This document shows positions 1 to 9,447 of a stretch of DNA of 33,242 bases, one piece after another (positions within the stretch are counted from its first letter, which is position 1; each line of letters starts with the position of its first letter). The position numbers were made by a program, and so were the translations under genes. The notes under the pieces were generated by a model. That model saw only the letters and a program-made list of their open reading frames with translations. It had not been told where the DNA came from and did no database searches. The DNA is from Clostridia bacterium (GTDB lineage Bacteria; Bacillota; Clostridia; Oscillospirales; Acutalibacteraceae), in contig CAAFVV010000052.1 of assembly GCA_900766585.1 (NCBI GenBank), positions 1-33,242 on the forward strand, in the 5' to 3' direction.

Positions 1-234
1 TCCGAAAAGCACATTTGCGGCATCAACCATGCGCTGGCGGTCAGCATCGGTCTGATCGAAAGCGTCCCGAAAAAACTGATCCTCTGCCTTTGCAGCACCT
101 GCGCCGATAATTTCTACGGCACAGGTGCTTATTATTTGCGCAGGATCGACCCGTTGCAGGCGGCGAAGGACACCTGCACCTACTGCAACAGCAGAAAAGG
201 TTTCGACTATGAACTGATTCAAAAAAGCAAGTAG
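1..234 (+). CDS. Cys-rich small protein of mobile element, 5' truncated by window
   Basis: The frame is open from base 1 to a TAG at 232-234 and gives 77 residues without a start, so the gene begins outside the window. Visible features are a C-x-C-x2-C cluster (CLCSTC) and a later C-x2-C (CTYC), which resembles a small zinc-binding fold, and a basic C-terminus. I do not recognise the family. Its stop codon touches the ribosome binding site of the next gene, so it is probably co-transcribed with the 53-residue protein and the recombinase. Base composition matches the recombinase region and is lower in GC than ppdK, consistent with membership in an integrated element. Function is unknown; metal binding is inferred only from cysteine spacing. 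Confidence 0.6.
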   Translation, partial: SEKHICGINHALAVSIGLIESVPKKLILCLCSTCADNFYGTGAYYLRRIDPLQAAKDTCTYCNSRKGFDYELIQKSK

Positions 235-244
235 GAGGAAAACG

Positions 245-406
245 ATGGCGCAAAAAATTAAAATTGAAAAGGATAAAATCCATGTCGCCGTACTTCTGAT
301 AGAAATCCTCTTTGAAAAAGGGCTTGTGAACCGTCAAACCTATATCAATGCGAAAAAGCACACGGATTCGCACATTTCACATTCAGCCCTTCCGGCAGTA
401 AAATAA
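245..406 (+). CDS. Small protein (53 aa), SHOCT-like, of mobile element
   Basis: An AGGAGG at 234-239 lies five bases before the ATG at 245, and the frame ends with TAA at 404-406. The product begins MAQKIKIEKD, followed by a helical stretch and the phrase LFEKGLVNRQTYINAKK. Short proteins of this type, often labelled SHOCT-domain, commonly sit directly upstream of serine recombinases in clostridial integrative elements; that assignment is from memory of the neighbourhood rather than a search. It lies between the Cys-rich gene and the recombinase with short gaps, which suggests one transcript. It may act as an accessory or directionality factor, but nothing in the sequence proves this. Confidence 0.6.
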   Translation: MAQKIKIEKDKIHVAVLLIEILFEKGLVNRQTYINAKKHTDSHISHSALPAVK

Positions 407-432
407 AGATACCAAACCAAGGAGGTATGTTT

Positions 433-2251
433 ATGTATCAGACAAATACGGTGTTCAAGATTCCAAACACTTTCGTTTTGGATCGGAACAGAGAGCGCAA
501 GGCCGTTTTCTATGGGCGTGTATCCACGGAGCACGAGGCGCAGTTGGCGGCTTTGGAAAACCAAATGCAATGGTACGAAGATCAAGCGAAATACCACCCG
601 AACTGGACGGTGCTTGATAAATATATTGACGAGGGCATCACGGGTACGCAGGCAAAAAAGCGCCCCGCATTTATGCAGATGATCGAGGACGCAAAGCAAG
701 GTGATTTCGATCTGATCGTTACCCGTGAAGTTTGCCGTTTTGCCCGCAATACGGTCGATACGCTTGTTATGACACGAGAATTAAAAAACTACGGCGTAGA
801 GGTCTATTTCGTCGAGGATAATATCTGGACGATGGACGGCGATGGTGAGTTGCGGCTGACGATCATGGCAACCCTTGCCCAAGAGGAAAGCCGTAAAATT
901 TCCGAGCGTGTCCGTGCCGGTCAAAAAATCAGCCGTGATAACGGCGTGCTGTACGGCAGCGGCAATATCATCGGCTATGACCGTGTGAACGGAACTTATG
1001 TTATCAACGAAGATCAGGCAGAAACCGTCCGAATGATTTTCGACCTCTATTTGGAGGGGCTGGGCGAAACAAAGATCTGCAAAGAGCTTTGCCGCCGACA
1101 GCGGAAAGACGGTCACGGTAATGTAAGCTGGAGTGTTTCAAAAATCAGTCGCATTTTGAGAAATGCAACCTACATGGGGTACAAATGCTATCTGAAATCA
1201 TACAGCAACAACTACTTGGAACAGAAGCGCATCAAAAACCTTGATGAAAGCACCTATCTCTATGTAAAGGGTGATTTTGAGCCGATCATCCCCGAAGAAG
1301 TCTTTAAGCGGTGTGAGGAAATTCGGAAAACCCGAACGACCAAAATGATCATCAACAAAGGCGAGCGCACCTACGGTAAGCGGGCATCCCAAGATGTTTG
1401 GCTGCGAAAGCTCCGCTGCTCCTGCGGTTCAACTTTCCGAAAAAACAAGTGGCGCACCAATCAGCGCGGCGATACGGTTTACGGCTATCAGTGCTACAAC
1501 CAAGTCAATAACGGGCAGCAAGGGCTTTCGGGAGAAAAACGGCTTGGACACGGATGGCTACTGCGATATTCGCATGGTTGGTGACTGGAAACTCGACCTT
1601 ATGGCAAAGAAAATATTTGAGGCCATTTGGGCAGACAGAAAGGAAGATGCGAAGCTGGCATATAAACTGCTCCGTGAGTGCTATCAAGCGGACGCAAGCA
1701 GAAATAAGGCCACGATTGCCGCAGTGCAAGGAAAGATCAGCCGGGCAACGGGACGAATGGAAAATCTGATTGCCATGCGTGCAGACGGCGAGATTTCCAA
1801 AGAGCAATTTCAAACCTTGCGGCAAAAAGCCGAAACTGAGCTTGCAGCCTTGAATGAAGAGCTTAGCAGATTAAATTCCGCATTTGATGATGAAACGGAT
1901 GCCCTTGATATGGCGGCAATCGAAGCTGCCCTTGATTCCATGCTCGACTTTTCCGGTCCATCCATCGACAGCAATATAATTGAAAAATTCGTGTGCCGAA
2001 TTACTCCTGTTAATAATGGCCATTACCGTTGGGATCTGAACTTCGCACCGAACAAAAAACAAGCCATTATCGGCGCTATTGAGGGGAGAAAAGGAAAAGC
2101 CAGCGTGGAGATAAAAGAATACGGTGAGGATGACGAGCATCCTCACCGTACATACGATAGGTCTATTCAGTTTTCCACTGACGGGACGATAGCCTACTTT
2201 TGTTTAATAGCAGCCTGTGCAGCGGAGAGGCGGGCGATCGGCACGCGATAG
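433..2251 (+). pseudogene. Serine recombinase of an integrative element, frameshifted
   Basis: The first frame encodes a serine-recombinase N-terminal domain (FYGRVST with the catalytic Ser, then QLAALENQ, RFARNTVD and EESRKISERVRAGQ), a recombinase domain (about residues 160-280) and the start of a Cys-containing zinc ribbon (LRCSCGSTFRKN). It hits an early stop at 1582-1584. From about 1512 the expected continuation (GFREKNGLDTDGYCDIRMV, a coiled-coil segment, then IIEKFVCRITP) runs in the next frame to 2251. The shift maps to a GGG at 1513-1515, where one extra G fits. I prefer the ATG at 433 over 427 because GGAGG (421-425) is then seven bases away. Joined, the product is about 605 residues. 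The 3' end overlaps the convergent ppdK by 58 bp, so the last residues are probably host sequence beyond the element junction. A sequencing error is the alternative to a real mutation. Confidence 0.85.
2120..2150. repeat. Perfect 13-bp inverted repeat near element end
   Basis: The arms TACGGTGAGGATG (2120-2132) and CATCCTCACCGTA (2138-2150) are exact reverse complements around a 5-base loop. They lie within the 3' part of the recombinase frame, about 45 bp before the ppdK stop. No T-run follows on the + strand, so it is not a standard terminator. It could be a recombinase-related site or an mRNA hairpin. Confidence 0.7.
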
Positions 2252-4824
2252 GGCGAGCAGGAGACATAGTTCAGGCCGATCTTATGGCAGAACTCGATGG
2301 AGGAGGGATCGCCGCCATGCTCACCGCAGATGCCGCAGTGCAGCGACGGACGGGTCTTTTTGCCCAGCTCAACCGCCATCTCCATCAGCTTGCCGACGCC
2401 GGTGGTATCCAGACGGGCAAACGGATCAGACTCATAGATCTTGTTCGCATAGTACGCGGGCAGGAACTTGCCGGCGTCGTCACGGCTGAAGCCGAACGTC
2501 ATCTGCGTCAGGTCGTTCGTGCCGAAGCAGAAGAACTCCGCCTCAGTCGCAATGTCGTCCGCAGTCAGCGCGGCGCGCGGGATCTCGATCATGGTGCCGA
2601 CCTCATACTTCAGCTCCGCACCGGCCGCCTTGATGACCTCGTCCGCCGTCTTGACAACGACGTCCTTGACAAACTTCAGCTCTTTGACCTCGCCGATCAG
2701 CGGGATCATGATCTCCGGCACGATGTTCCAGTCCGCATGACGGCCCTTCACAGCCAGAGCAGCCTTGATGATCGCGCGGGTCTGCATCGCGGCGATCTCG
2801 GGATAGGTGACCGCCAGACGGCAGCCGCGGTGACCCATCATCGGGTTGAACTCGTGCAGATCGGCGATGACCTGGCGGATATACGCCACGGTCTTGCCCT
2901 GCGCCGCCGCCAGAGCCTGAATGTCCGTCTCGTCGGTGGGCACAAACTCATGCAGCGGGGGATCCAGGAAGCGGATGGTAACGGGATAGCCGCCCAGCGC
3001 CTCAAACAGGCCCTCAAAGTCCGCCTGCTGCATCGGCTCGATCTTCGCCAGAGCGGTCTCGCGCTCCTCGACCGTCTCCGCGCAGATCATCTCGCGGAAC
3101 GCGCCGATGCGGTCGGGATCAAAGAACATGTGCTCGGTGCGGCACAGACCGATGCCCTGCGCGCCGAACGCCGCCGCCTGCTTCGCATCGGCGGGGGTGT
3201 CCGCATTGGTGCGCACGCCCATGGTCTTGTATTTGTCCGCCAGCTCCATGATCCGGCCGAAATAGCCGCTGTTGGGATCGGCGGGAACGGTCGGGGTCAG
3301 CGGATCATAGATGTTGCCGGTCGAGCCGTCCAGCGAAAGGGCGTCGCCCTCGTGATAGGTCTTGCCATGGAGCGTGAAGCACTTGTTCTCCTCGTCCATC
3401 TTGATGTCACCGCAGCCGGAGACACAGCAGGTGCCCATGCCGCGCGCCACAACAGCTGCGTGGGACGTCTGTCCGCCGCGCACCGTCAGGATGCCCTGGG
3501 AATACTTCATGCCCTCGATGTCCTCGGGAGAGGTCTCCAGACGGACGAGAACCACTTTTTCGCCCTTCTTGCCATGGACAACCGCATCCTCGGCAGTAAA
3601 GACAATCGTACCGGCAGCAGCGCCGGGGGAAGCCGCGATGCCCTTGCCGACCGGCTGCGCCTTCTTCAGCGCGGCAGCGTCAAACTGGGGATGCAGCAGC
3701 ATATCGAGAGATTTGGCGTCGATCTGCATCAGCGCCTCCTGCTCGGTGATCATGCCCTCGTCGATCAGATCGCAGGCGATCTTGATGGCGGCGGCAGCGG
3801 TGCGCTTGCCGTTACGGGTCTGCAGCATATAGAGCTTCTTGTCCTCGATGGTAAACTCCATATCCTGCATATCGCGGTAGTGATCCTCGAGGGTGCGGCA
3901 GATGCCGAGGAACTGCTCGTAAACCTCGGGCAGCACTTCCTTCATCTTCTCGATCGGCATCGGGGTGCGCACGCCGGCGACGACGTCCTCACCCTGCGCG
4001 TTCATCAGGAACTCGCCCATCAGGCCCTTTTCGCCGGTAGCCGGGTTGCGGGTGAACGCCACGCCGGTGCCGGAGGTGTCGCCCATGTTGCCGAACGCCA
4101 TCATCTGCACGTTAACGGCAGTACCCCAGGAATAGGGGATGTCGTGATCCATGCGGTAGATGTTCGCACGGGGGTTGTCCCAGGAGCGGAACACCGCCTT
4201 GATGGCCTCAAAGAGCTGCTCCTTGGGATCGTCCGGGAAGTCCTTGCCGAGCTGATTTTTGTACTCCGCCTTGAACTCGTCCGCCAGCTCATGCAGGTCA
4301 TCCGCCGTCAGATCAACATCGAAGGTCACGCCCTTCTTCTCCTTCATCGCGTCGATGAGCTTCTCAAAATACTTCTTACCGACTTCCATAACGACGTCGG
4401 AGAACATCTGGATAAAGCGGCGATAGCAGTCCCACGCCCAGCGGGGATTGCCGGATTTCTTCGCCATAACCTCGACCACGGTCTCGTTCAGACCAAGGTT
4501 CAGGATGGTGTCCATCATGCCGGGCATGGACGCACGGGCACCGGAGCGCACGGAGACCAGCAGCGGGTTCTCGAGATCGCCGAATTTTCTGCCGGTGATC
4601 TCCTCCATCTTGCCGATGTACTCCATGATCTGCGCCTGGATCTCGTCATTGATACGACGACCGTCCTCATAATACTGCGTGCAGGCTTCGGTGGAGATGG
4701 TGAAGCCCTGAGGAACCGGCAGCCCGATACGGGTCATTTCGGCCAGGTTCGCACCTTTTCCGCCCAGCAGCTCGCGCATTTTCGCGTTGCCTTCGCTGAA
4801 AAGGTACACATACTTGTGACTCAT
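2194..4824 (-). CDS. ppdK: Pyruvate, phosphate dikinase
   Basis: The 876-residue product catalyses reversible conversion of pyruvate, ATP and phosphate to PEP, AMP and pyrophosphate in the cytoplasm, a glycolytic or gluconeogenic step typical of Clostridia. The N-terminal ATP-grasp domain starts with MSHKYVYLFSEG and the glycine-rich GGKGANLAEM. The swivelling phosphohistidine domain carries GGQTSHAAVVARG with the catalytic His at residue 455. The C-terminal PEP/pyruvate barrel contains GLCRTEHMFF and the catalytic Cys at about 833 in HCGICGEHGG. Length matches the family (about 875). I chose the start at 4824 because AGGAGG (4832-4837) lies seven bases upstream; an upstream in-frame ATG lacks a site and adds unrelated residues. 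A promoter with TATACT lies about 85 bp upstream. The C-terminus (AAQAAIKQK) meets the mobile element, so the last few residues could have been changed by insertion. Confidence 0.97.
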   Translation of the reverse strand: MSHKYVYLFSEGNAKMRELLGGKGANLAEMTRIGLPVPQGFTISTEACTQYYEDGRRINDEIQAQIMEYIGKMEEITGRKFGDLENPLLVSVRSGARASMPGMMDTILNLGLNETVVEVMAKKSGNPRWAWDCYRRFIQMFSDVVMEVGKKYFEKLIDAMKEKKGVTFDVDLTADDLHELADEFKAEYKNQLGKDFPDDPKEQLFEAIKAVFRSWDNPRANIYRMDHDIPYSWGTAVNVQMMAFGNMGDTSGTGVAFTRNPATGEKGLMGEFLMNAQGEDVVAGVRTPMPIEKMKEVLPEVYEQFLGICRTLEDHYRDMQDMEFTIEDKKLYMLQTRNGKRTAAAAIKIACDLIDEGMITEQEALMQIDAKSLDMLLHPQFDAAALKKAQPVGKGIAASPGAAAGTIVFTAEDAVVHGKKGEKVVLVRLETSPEDIEGMKYSQGILTVRGGQTSHAAVVARGMGTCCVSGCGDIKMDEENKCFTLHGKTYHEGDALSLDGSTGNIYDPLTPTVPADPNSGYFGRIMELADKYKTMGVRTNADTPADAKQAAAFGAQGIGLCRTEHMFFDPDRIGAFREMICAETVEERETALAKIEPMQQADFEGLFEALGGYPVTIRFLDPPLHEFVPTDETDIQALAAAQGKTVAYIRQVIADLHEFNPMMGHRGCRLAVTYPEIAAMQTRAIIKAALAVKGRHADWNIVPEIMIPLIGEVKELKFVKDVVVKTADEVIKAAGAELKYEVGTMIEIPRAALTADDIATEAEFFCFGTNDLTQMTFGFSRDDAGKFLPAYYANKIYESDPFARLDTTGVGKLMEMAVELGKKTRPSLHCGICGEHGGDPSSIEFCHKIGLNYVSCSPYRVPIARLSAAQAAIKQK

Positions 4825-4909
4825 AAGTCGACCTCCTAAATGTATTAAATGGAACCTTGCGGACACATTGACGAAGCCTGTCCGGATAAGGTGTACAGGC
4901 TTGCTCTTT

Positions 4910-4915
4910 AGTATA
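4910..4915 (-). promoter_or_regulatory. ppdK promoter, extended -10
   Basis: On the minus strand TATACT is preceded by TGG, giving an extended -10 (TGGTATACT). A weak -35 (TGGAAA) sits 17 bases upstream. The predicted leader to the ppdK start is about 80 nt. Confidence 0.6.
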
Positions 4916-5070
4916 CCAAAAAAAGCGGAATTTTTCCAGTCTATTTTTTGCAAAAACCGCACTTTTTTTCATTTTTACGATTTGCCTAATTTTCCGTAGG
5001 ACAAATTCGTCTCATGTGGTCACTTTATGCGCGTGCTGCGGCAATTCGGGGTAGACGGGAAATTTCCCGC

Positions 5071-5099
5071 TTGCATTTTTTCAAAAAAGCTGTCATAAT
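5071..5099 (+). promoter_or_regulatory. pth-mfd promoter
   Basis: TTGCAT (5071-5076), a 17-base spacer, then CATAAT (5094-5099). A 14-bp palindrome ends one base before the -35. The leader to pth is about 105 nt. Confidence 0.65.
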
Positions 5100-5209
5100 A
5101 GAGGAGTGAATACAAACGATTCCGGTGGGATCGCCGGCGGGCGCGAAAAAGCGTCTCTGCCGGCGGGATTCCGCCGCATTTTCTGTTGCCGCAAAAAGGA
5201 GGACCCCCT

Positions 5210-5809
5210 ATGCCGTTTTTTCGATCCAAAGCCGCCGGTGCGCCCGATTTTCTGATCGTCGGGCTGGGCAACCCCGGAAAAGAATATGCCGACACCCGCC
5301 ACAACGCGGGCTGTCTGGCGCTTGAGGAGCTGGCGCGCAGGGTCAACGCCGCACCGAACCGCCTGCGGTTCAAGGGACAGTGCGGCGAGGCAACGATCGG
5401 GGATCGGCGGGTGCTGCTGCTGTTTCCGCTCACCTTCATGAACAACAGCGGCGAGGCGGTGTCCGAGGCCATGCGGTTTTACAAGCTGACGCCCGACCGG
5501 CTGCTCGTGCTGTCCGACGACATCTCCCTGCCGGTCGGCGCCGTCCGCATCCGCCGCAAGGGCAGCGACGGCGGGCAGAGGGGACTGCGCAGCATCATCA
5601 CCCTGATCGGCAGCAGCGAATTTGCCCGCATCAAGATCGGGGTCGGGCAGAAGCCGCACCCCGACTACGATCTGGCGGCATGGGTGCTGTCCCGCTTCAC
5701 CGCGGCGGAGCGCCCGCTGCTCGACACCGCGCTCAAAAATGCCGCCGACGCCGCCTGTCTGATCGCACAGGGCAGGACGGACGAGGCGATGGACCGTTTC
5801 AGCCACTGA
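5210..5809 (+). CDS. pth: Peptidyl-tRNA hydrolase
   Basis: The 199-residue product cleaves the ester bond of peptidyl-tRNAs released from stalled ribosomes, recycling tRNA in the cytoplasm. The family signature is clear: FLIVGLGNPG with Asn21, YADTRHNAG with catalytic His31, TFMNNSGEAV, and LSDDISLP with Asp104. These correspond to Asn10, His20 and Asp93 of the E. coli enzyme, with a constant 11-residue offset. Length is usual. The start is ATG 5210 because AAGGAGGA lies seven bases upstream; an upstream in-frame ATG at 5186 overlaps that site. The gene is 19 bp upstream of mfd, the same pairing as in Bacillus and many Firmicutes, and they share one promoter. Confidence 0.97.
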   Translation: MPFFRSKAAGAPDFLIVGLGNPGKEYADTRHNAGCLALEELARRVNAAPNRLRFKGQCGEATIGDRRVLLLFPLTFMNNSGEAVSEAMRFYKLTPDRLLVLSDDISLPVGAVRIRRKGSDGGQRGLRSIITLIGSSEFARIKIGVGQKPHPDYDLAAWVLSRFTAAERPLLDTALKNAADAACLIAQGRTDEAMDRFSH

Positions 5810-5828
5810 CGGCGCAGGAGGGGCTTTC

Positions 5829-8800
5829 ATGGACACGATCTACACCCGCGCGCTCGCCGCGCTGCCGGACTTCAAGGCGCTCTGCGCCGACATTGCCGCC
5901 GGACGCACGCCCGCCGCGCTGACCGGCCTCGGCCATATCCACAAGGCGCTGCTGATCCACGCGCTGTGCGGCACGACAAACCGCCCCGCCCTAGTGCTGA
6001 CCGGCGACGAGGCGGAGGCCTCGCGTCTGGCGGAGGATCTCTGCGCCATGGGCACAGAGGCGCTCGTGCTGCCCGCCCGCGACCTCGCGCTGCGGCAGGT
6101 CGAGGCGGCAGGACGCGAATACGAGCAGCAGCGCATTGCCGCGCTCACCCGTCTGGCGGAGGGCGAGTGCCGCTGCATCATCGCCGCGGCCGACGCCGCC
6201 GCACAGTACACGATGCCGCCCGCGACGCTTCTGTGCCGCACCCTGCATCTGCGCCGCGGCGCCCCGCTGCCCGTCGCCGATATGCCCGCCGCGCTGGTCG
6301 CCGCCGGATATGAGCGGTGCGAGCAGATCGAGGGGCCGGGGCAGTTCGCCGTGCGCGGCGGCATCACCGACATCTACCCCGCCGCCTGCAAGGCGCCGCT
6401 GCGGCTGGAGCTTTGGGGCAGCGAGATCGACACGCTGACCTATTTCGACCTGCTCAGCCAGCGCCGCACCGACGCCGTTGACGAGATCGACATCCCCCCC
6501 GCCGCAGAAATCCTCTGCGGCGATCCCGCCGCGCTCGCCGAAAAGATCCGGGCGCTGGCCGCCGGGCTGCGCGGTAAGAGCGCCGCCGCCCGCACGGCTC
6601 TGGAGGCGGACGCCGACCGGCTGTGCGCGGGGCTTGCCCTCGGCGCGCCGGACAAATATCTGCCGCTCCTGTGCGAGCGTCCCGCGACGCTGTTTGACTA
6701 CGCGCCGGATGCGCTCGTGCTCGTGTCGGAGGTGACAAAGGTTAAAGAGCGGCTGCGCACCGCCTCCTGGCAGCTTGTGGAGGACATCCGCCAGCTTCTC
6801 GAGGAGGGACAGCTCTGCCGTGGGCTTGACCGCTATATGGCGGACTGGGACGAGTGTCAGGCGGTGCTGATCCGCCGCGGCGCCGTGCTGATGGAATCCT
6901 TTGCCCGCCAGCTTGCGGACATCCCGCTCAAGGCACTGTACCATCCGGAGGCGCGGCAGCTGCCGGTCTGGTCGGGCGGGCTGGACATTCTCGCCGACGA
7001 TCTGCGGGATATGCTCGCGCGCGGGCTGTCCTGCATCGTTCTGGCGGGACGGGAGGAAAAGGCAGCCGAAGCACTCGCCGCCGATCTGCAGAAGCGCGAG
7101 CTGCCCGCGCTGTATGCGCCGTCGCCGCAGGCGCCGCTCAAGAGGAGGGTACTCGTCATCCGCGGCGGGCTGTCCTCCGGCTTTGAGCTGCCCGCCGCCG
7201 GTGTCGCCGTCGTCACTCACGGCCGTATGCACACCCCCGTCCGCCGCCGTCGGCAGCAGACCCATCGCGGCGCGGAGATCCACAGCCTGTCCGAGCTTTC
7301 GGTCGGCGACTATGTCGTCCACGCCTCCCACGGCATCGGCGTGTATCAGGGCGTGCATCAGGTGGAGGCGCAGGGGGTCGTCAAGGACTATTTAAAGCTG
7401 CAATATGACAAGGGCGACGTGCTGTATGTCCCCGTGACCCAGCTCGACCTTGTGTCGAAATACATCGGCTCCAAAGAGGATCAGTCCGTGCGGCTGCACC
7501 GCCTCGGCGGGCAGGAGTGGCAAAAGACCAAGACCCGCATCCGCACCGCCGTCAAGGATATTGCCCGCGAGCTGATCGCGCTGTATTCCAAGCGCATGGC
7601 GGCGCCGGGCTACGCCTTTTCGCCCGATACCGAGTGGCAGTACGATTTTGAACGGCACTTTGAATATGAGGAGACGGAGGACCAGCTCCGCTGCATCGAG
7701 GAGATCAAAGCGGATATGGAGCGCCCCGTGCCGATGGACCGTCTGCTCTGCGGCGACGTCGGCTTCGGCAAGACCGAGGTGGCGCTGCGGGCGGCGTTCA
7801 AATGCGTCTCGCAGAGCAAGCAGTGCGTGCTGCTCGTGCCGACCACGATACTGGCGTTCCAGCACTACAACACCATCCTGCGCCGCTTCGACGGCTTTCC
7901 GGTCAAGGTGGAGATGCTCTCCCGCTTCCGCACGCCGAAGCAGCAGGAGGAGATCCTCAAGGCGACCGCCCGCGGCGAGATCGACATTTTGGTCGGCACC
8001 CACCGTATGCTGTCCCGCGATGTAAAATTCCGCGATCTCGGGCTGTTTATCATCGACGAGGAGCAGCGGTTCGGCGTTGCGCAGAAGGAGCGCATCAAGG
8101 AGATGGCGCCGCACGTCGATGTGCTGACGCTGTCCGCCACCCCGATCCCCCGCACGCTCAACATGGCGATGAGCGGCATACGGGATATGTCGGTCATCGA
8201 GGAAGCCCCGCAGGACCGCCGGCCGGTGCAGACCTATGTGCTCGAGCACGACAACGCCGTGCTGACCGACGCCATCCGGCGGGAGCTGCGCCGCGGCGGG
8301 CAGGGATACTATCTGCACAACCGGGTGGACACGATCGAGCGCTGTGCCGCCGGTATCCAGCTGCGCATTCCCGAAGCCAAGGTCGGCTTCGCTCACGGCA
8401 AAATGAGCGAGGAGGAGCTGTCAGACATCTGGCGCGCGGTGCTTGAACAGGAGATCGACGTGCTGGTCTGCACCACCATCATCGAGACCGGCGTCGATAT
8501 TCCGAACGTCAATACCCTTATTATCGAAAACGCCGATCGCTTCGGCCTGTCCCAGCTGCACCAGCTGCGCGGGCGGGTCGGGCGTTCGTCGCGCCGCGCG
8601 TTTGCCTATCTGACGTTCGTGCGCGGCAAGGTGCTGTCCGACGTCGCCGAAAAGCGGCTCGAAGCCATGCGGGAATTCACCGAATTCGGCGCGGGCTTCA
8701 AGATCGCCATGCGCGACATGGAGATCCGCGGCGCGGGCAACCTGCTCGGCGCACAGCAGCACGGGCATATGGAAGCCGTCGGCTATGATATGTATTTAAA

Positions 8801-9314
8801 GCTGCTGTCCGAGGCGGTCAGCGAGGAAAAGGGCGACGCGCCCTCCGTGCGCGAGGAGGAGTGCCTGATCGACCTGCCCGTCTCCGCCCACATTCCCGAC
8901 AGCTATATCCGCTCGAATGCCCAGCGGCTGGAGATCTACCGCCGCATTGCCGACATCCGCACCATGGAGGACCAGCTCGACGTATACGACGAGCTGATCG
9001 ACCGCTTCGGCGAACCGCCCGCGGCGGTGCAGGGGCTGGTCGAGGTGGCGCTCATGCGCAACATGGCTGCCGACCTCGGCATCCGCGAGGTGCGCCAGCA
9101 GGGCAATTCGCTGATCCTGTATCAGAAAAAGCTCGATCTGGAATTGGGCGGGCGGCTCTCTGCCGCACTGCGCGGCCGCGTCATGGTCAGCGCGGGGCAA
9201 AAGCCCTATATCGCCATCCGCATCCCCGCGGGGCAGACCAATCTCGACGCACTGCGCGAGGCACTGGAGGCTGTCACGCCGCACACGTCAGAGGAAACGC
9301 CCGCCTCCGTATAA
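5829..9314 (+). CDS. mfd: Transcription-repair coupling factor
   Basis: The 1161-residue protein removes RNA polymerase stalled at DNA lesions and recruits the UvrABC excision machinery. The N-terminal third is the UvrB-like module (GPGQFAVRGGITDIYP, about residues 170-190). A CarD-like polymerase-interaction domain follows at about 488-560 (SVGDYVVHASHGIGVYQG). The DNA translocase motor has Walker A CGDVGFGKTE at about 638-647, a DEEQ box at about 740, SATPIPRTLNM and the LRGRVGRS motif VI. The C-terminal TRCF domain spans roughly the last 150 residues. Length matches the family. AGGAGG lies ten bases before the ATG. The gene is the second of the pth operon and is followed by a strong terminator. 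GC content is very high and the composition is uniform, as expected of a native core gene. Confidence 0.97.
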   Translation: MDTIYTRALAALPDFKALCADIAAGRTPAALTGLGHIHKALLIHALCGTTNRPALVLTGDEAEASRLAEDLCAMGTEALVLPARDLALRQVEAAGREYEQQRIAALTRLAEGECRCIIAAADAAAQYTMPPATLLCRTLHLRRGAPLPVADMPAALVAAGYERCEQIEGPGQFAVRGGITDIYPAACKAPLRLELWGSEIDTLTYFDLLSQRRTDAVDEIDIPPAAEILCGDPAALAEKIRALAAGLRGKSAAARTALEADADRLCAGLALGAPDKYLPLLCERPATLFDYAPDALVLVSEVTKVKERLRTASWQLVEDIRQLLEEGQLCRGLDRYMADWDECQAVLIRRGAVLMESFARQLADIPLKALYHPEARQLPVWSGGLDILADDLRDMLARGLSCIVLAGREEKAAEALAADLQKRELPALYAPSPQAPLKRRVLVIRGGLSSGFELPAAGVAVVTHGRMHTPVRRRRQQTHRGAEIHSLSELSVGDYVVHASHGIGVYQGVHQVEAQGVVKDYLKLQYDKGDVLYVPVTQLDLVSKYIGSKEDQSVRLHRLGGQEWQKTKTRIRTAVKDIARELIALYSKRMAAPGYAFSPDTEWQYDFERHFEYEETEDQLRCIEEIKADMERPVPMDRLLCGDVGFGKTEVALRAAFKCVSQSKQCVLLVPTTILAFQHYNTILRRFDGFPVKVEMLSRFRTPKQQEEILKATARGEIDILVGTHRMLSRDVKFRDLGLFIIDEEQRFGVAQKERIKEMAPHVDVLTLSATPIPRTLNMAMSGIRDMSVIEEAPQDRRPVQTYVLEHDNAVLTDAIRRELRRGGQGYYLHNRVDTIERCAAGIQLRIPEAKVGFAHGKMSEEELSDIWRAVLEQEIDVLVCTTIIETGVDIPNVNTLIIENADRFGLSQLHQLRGRVGRSSRRAFAYLTFVRGKVLSDVAEKRLEAMREFTEFGAGFKIAMRDMEIRGAGNLLGAQQHGHMEAVGYDMYLKLLSEAVSEEKGDAPSVREEECLIDLPVSAHIPDSYIRSNAQRLEIYRRIADIRTMEDQLDVYDELIDRFGEPPAAVQGLVEVALMRNMAADLGIREVRQQGNSLILYQKKLDLELGGRLSAALRGRVMVSAGQKPYIAIRIPAGQTNLDALREALEAVTPHTSEETPASV

Positions 9315-9330
9315 CCTCCTGTTTTTCCTT

Positions 9331-9366
9331 ATGCAGCCGCACAAACGTGCGGCTGCATATTTTTTG
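9331..9366 (+). terminator. Rho-independent terminator after mfd
   Basis: Thirteen-base arms TATGCAGCCGCAC (9331-9343) and GTGCGGCTGCATA (9348-9360) are perfectly complementary around an AAAC loop. A run of T residues follows. Confidence 0.92.
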
Positions 9367-9447
9367 CCCTTTTTTGCCCCTTCGCGAAATTTGCAGTCAC
9401 TGTTTTGATGCCGTTTTCTCCCTGGCGAAAAACGGCGCAAAAAATGC

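Larger units (their letters stand above)
4825..5209. other. Divergent intergenic region between ppdK and pth
   Basis: This 385-bp gap holds the ppdK ribosome binding site and promoter on its left side. On its right side are a perfect 14-bp palindrome CGGGAAATTTCCCG (5056-5069) and a good promoter for pth (5071-5099). AT-rich runs fill the middle. I see no coding frame with a ribosome binding site. Confidence 0.7.

Noticed and set aside
2200..4839. Very long open frame (over 870 codons) opposite ppdK
   Set aside because: The product is low-complexity and rich in His, Arg, Leu and Asp, as expected from the antisense of a high-GC gene; the sense frame is an unmistakable dikinase.
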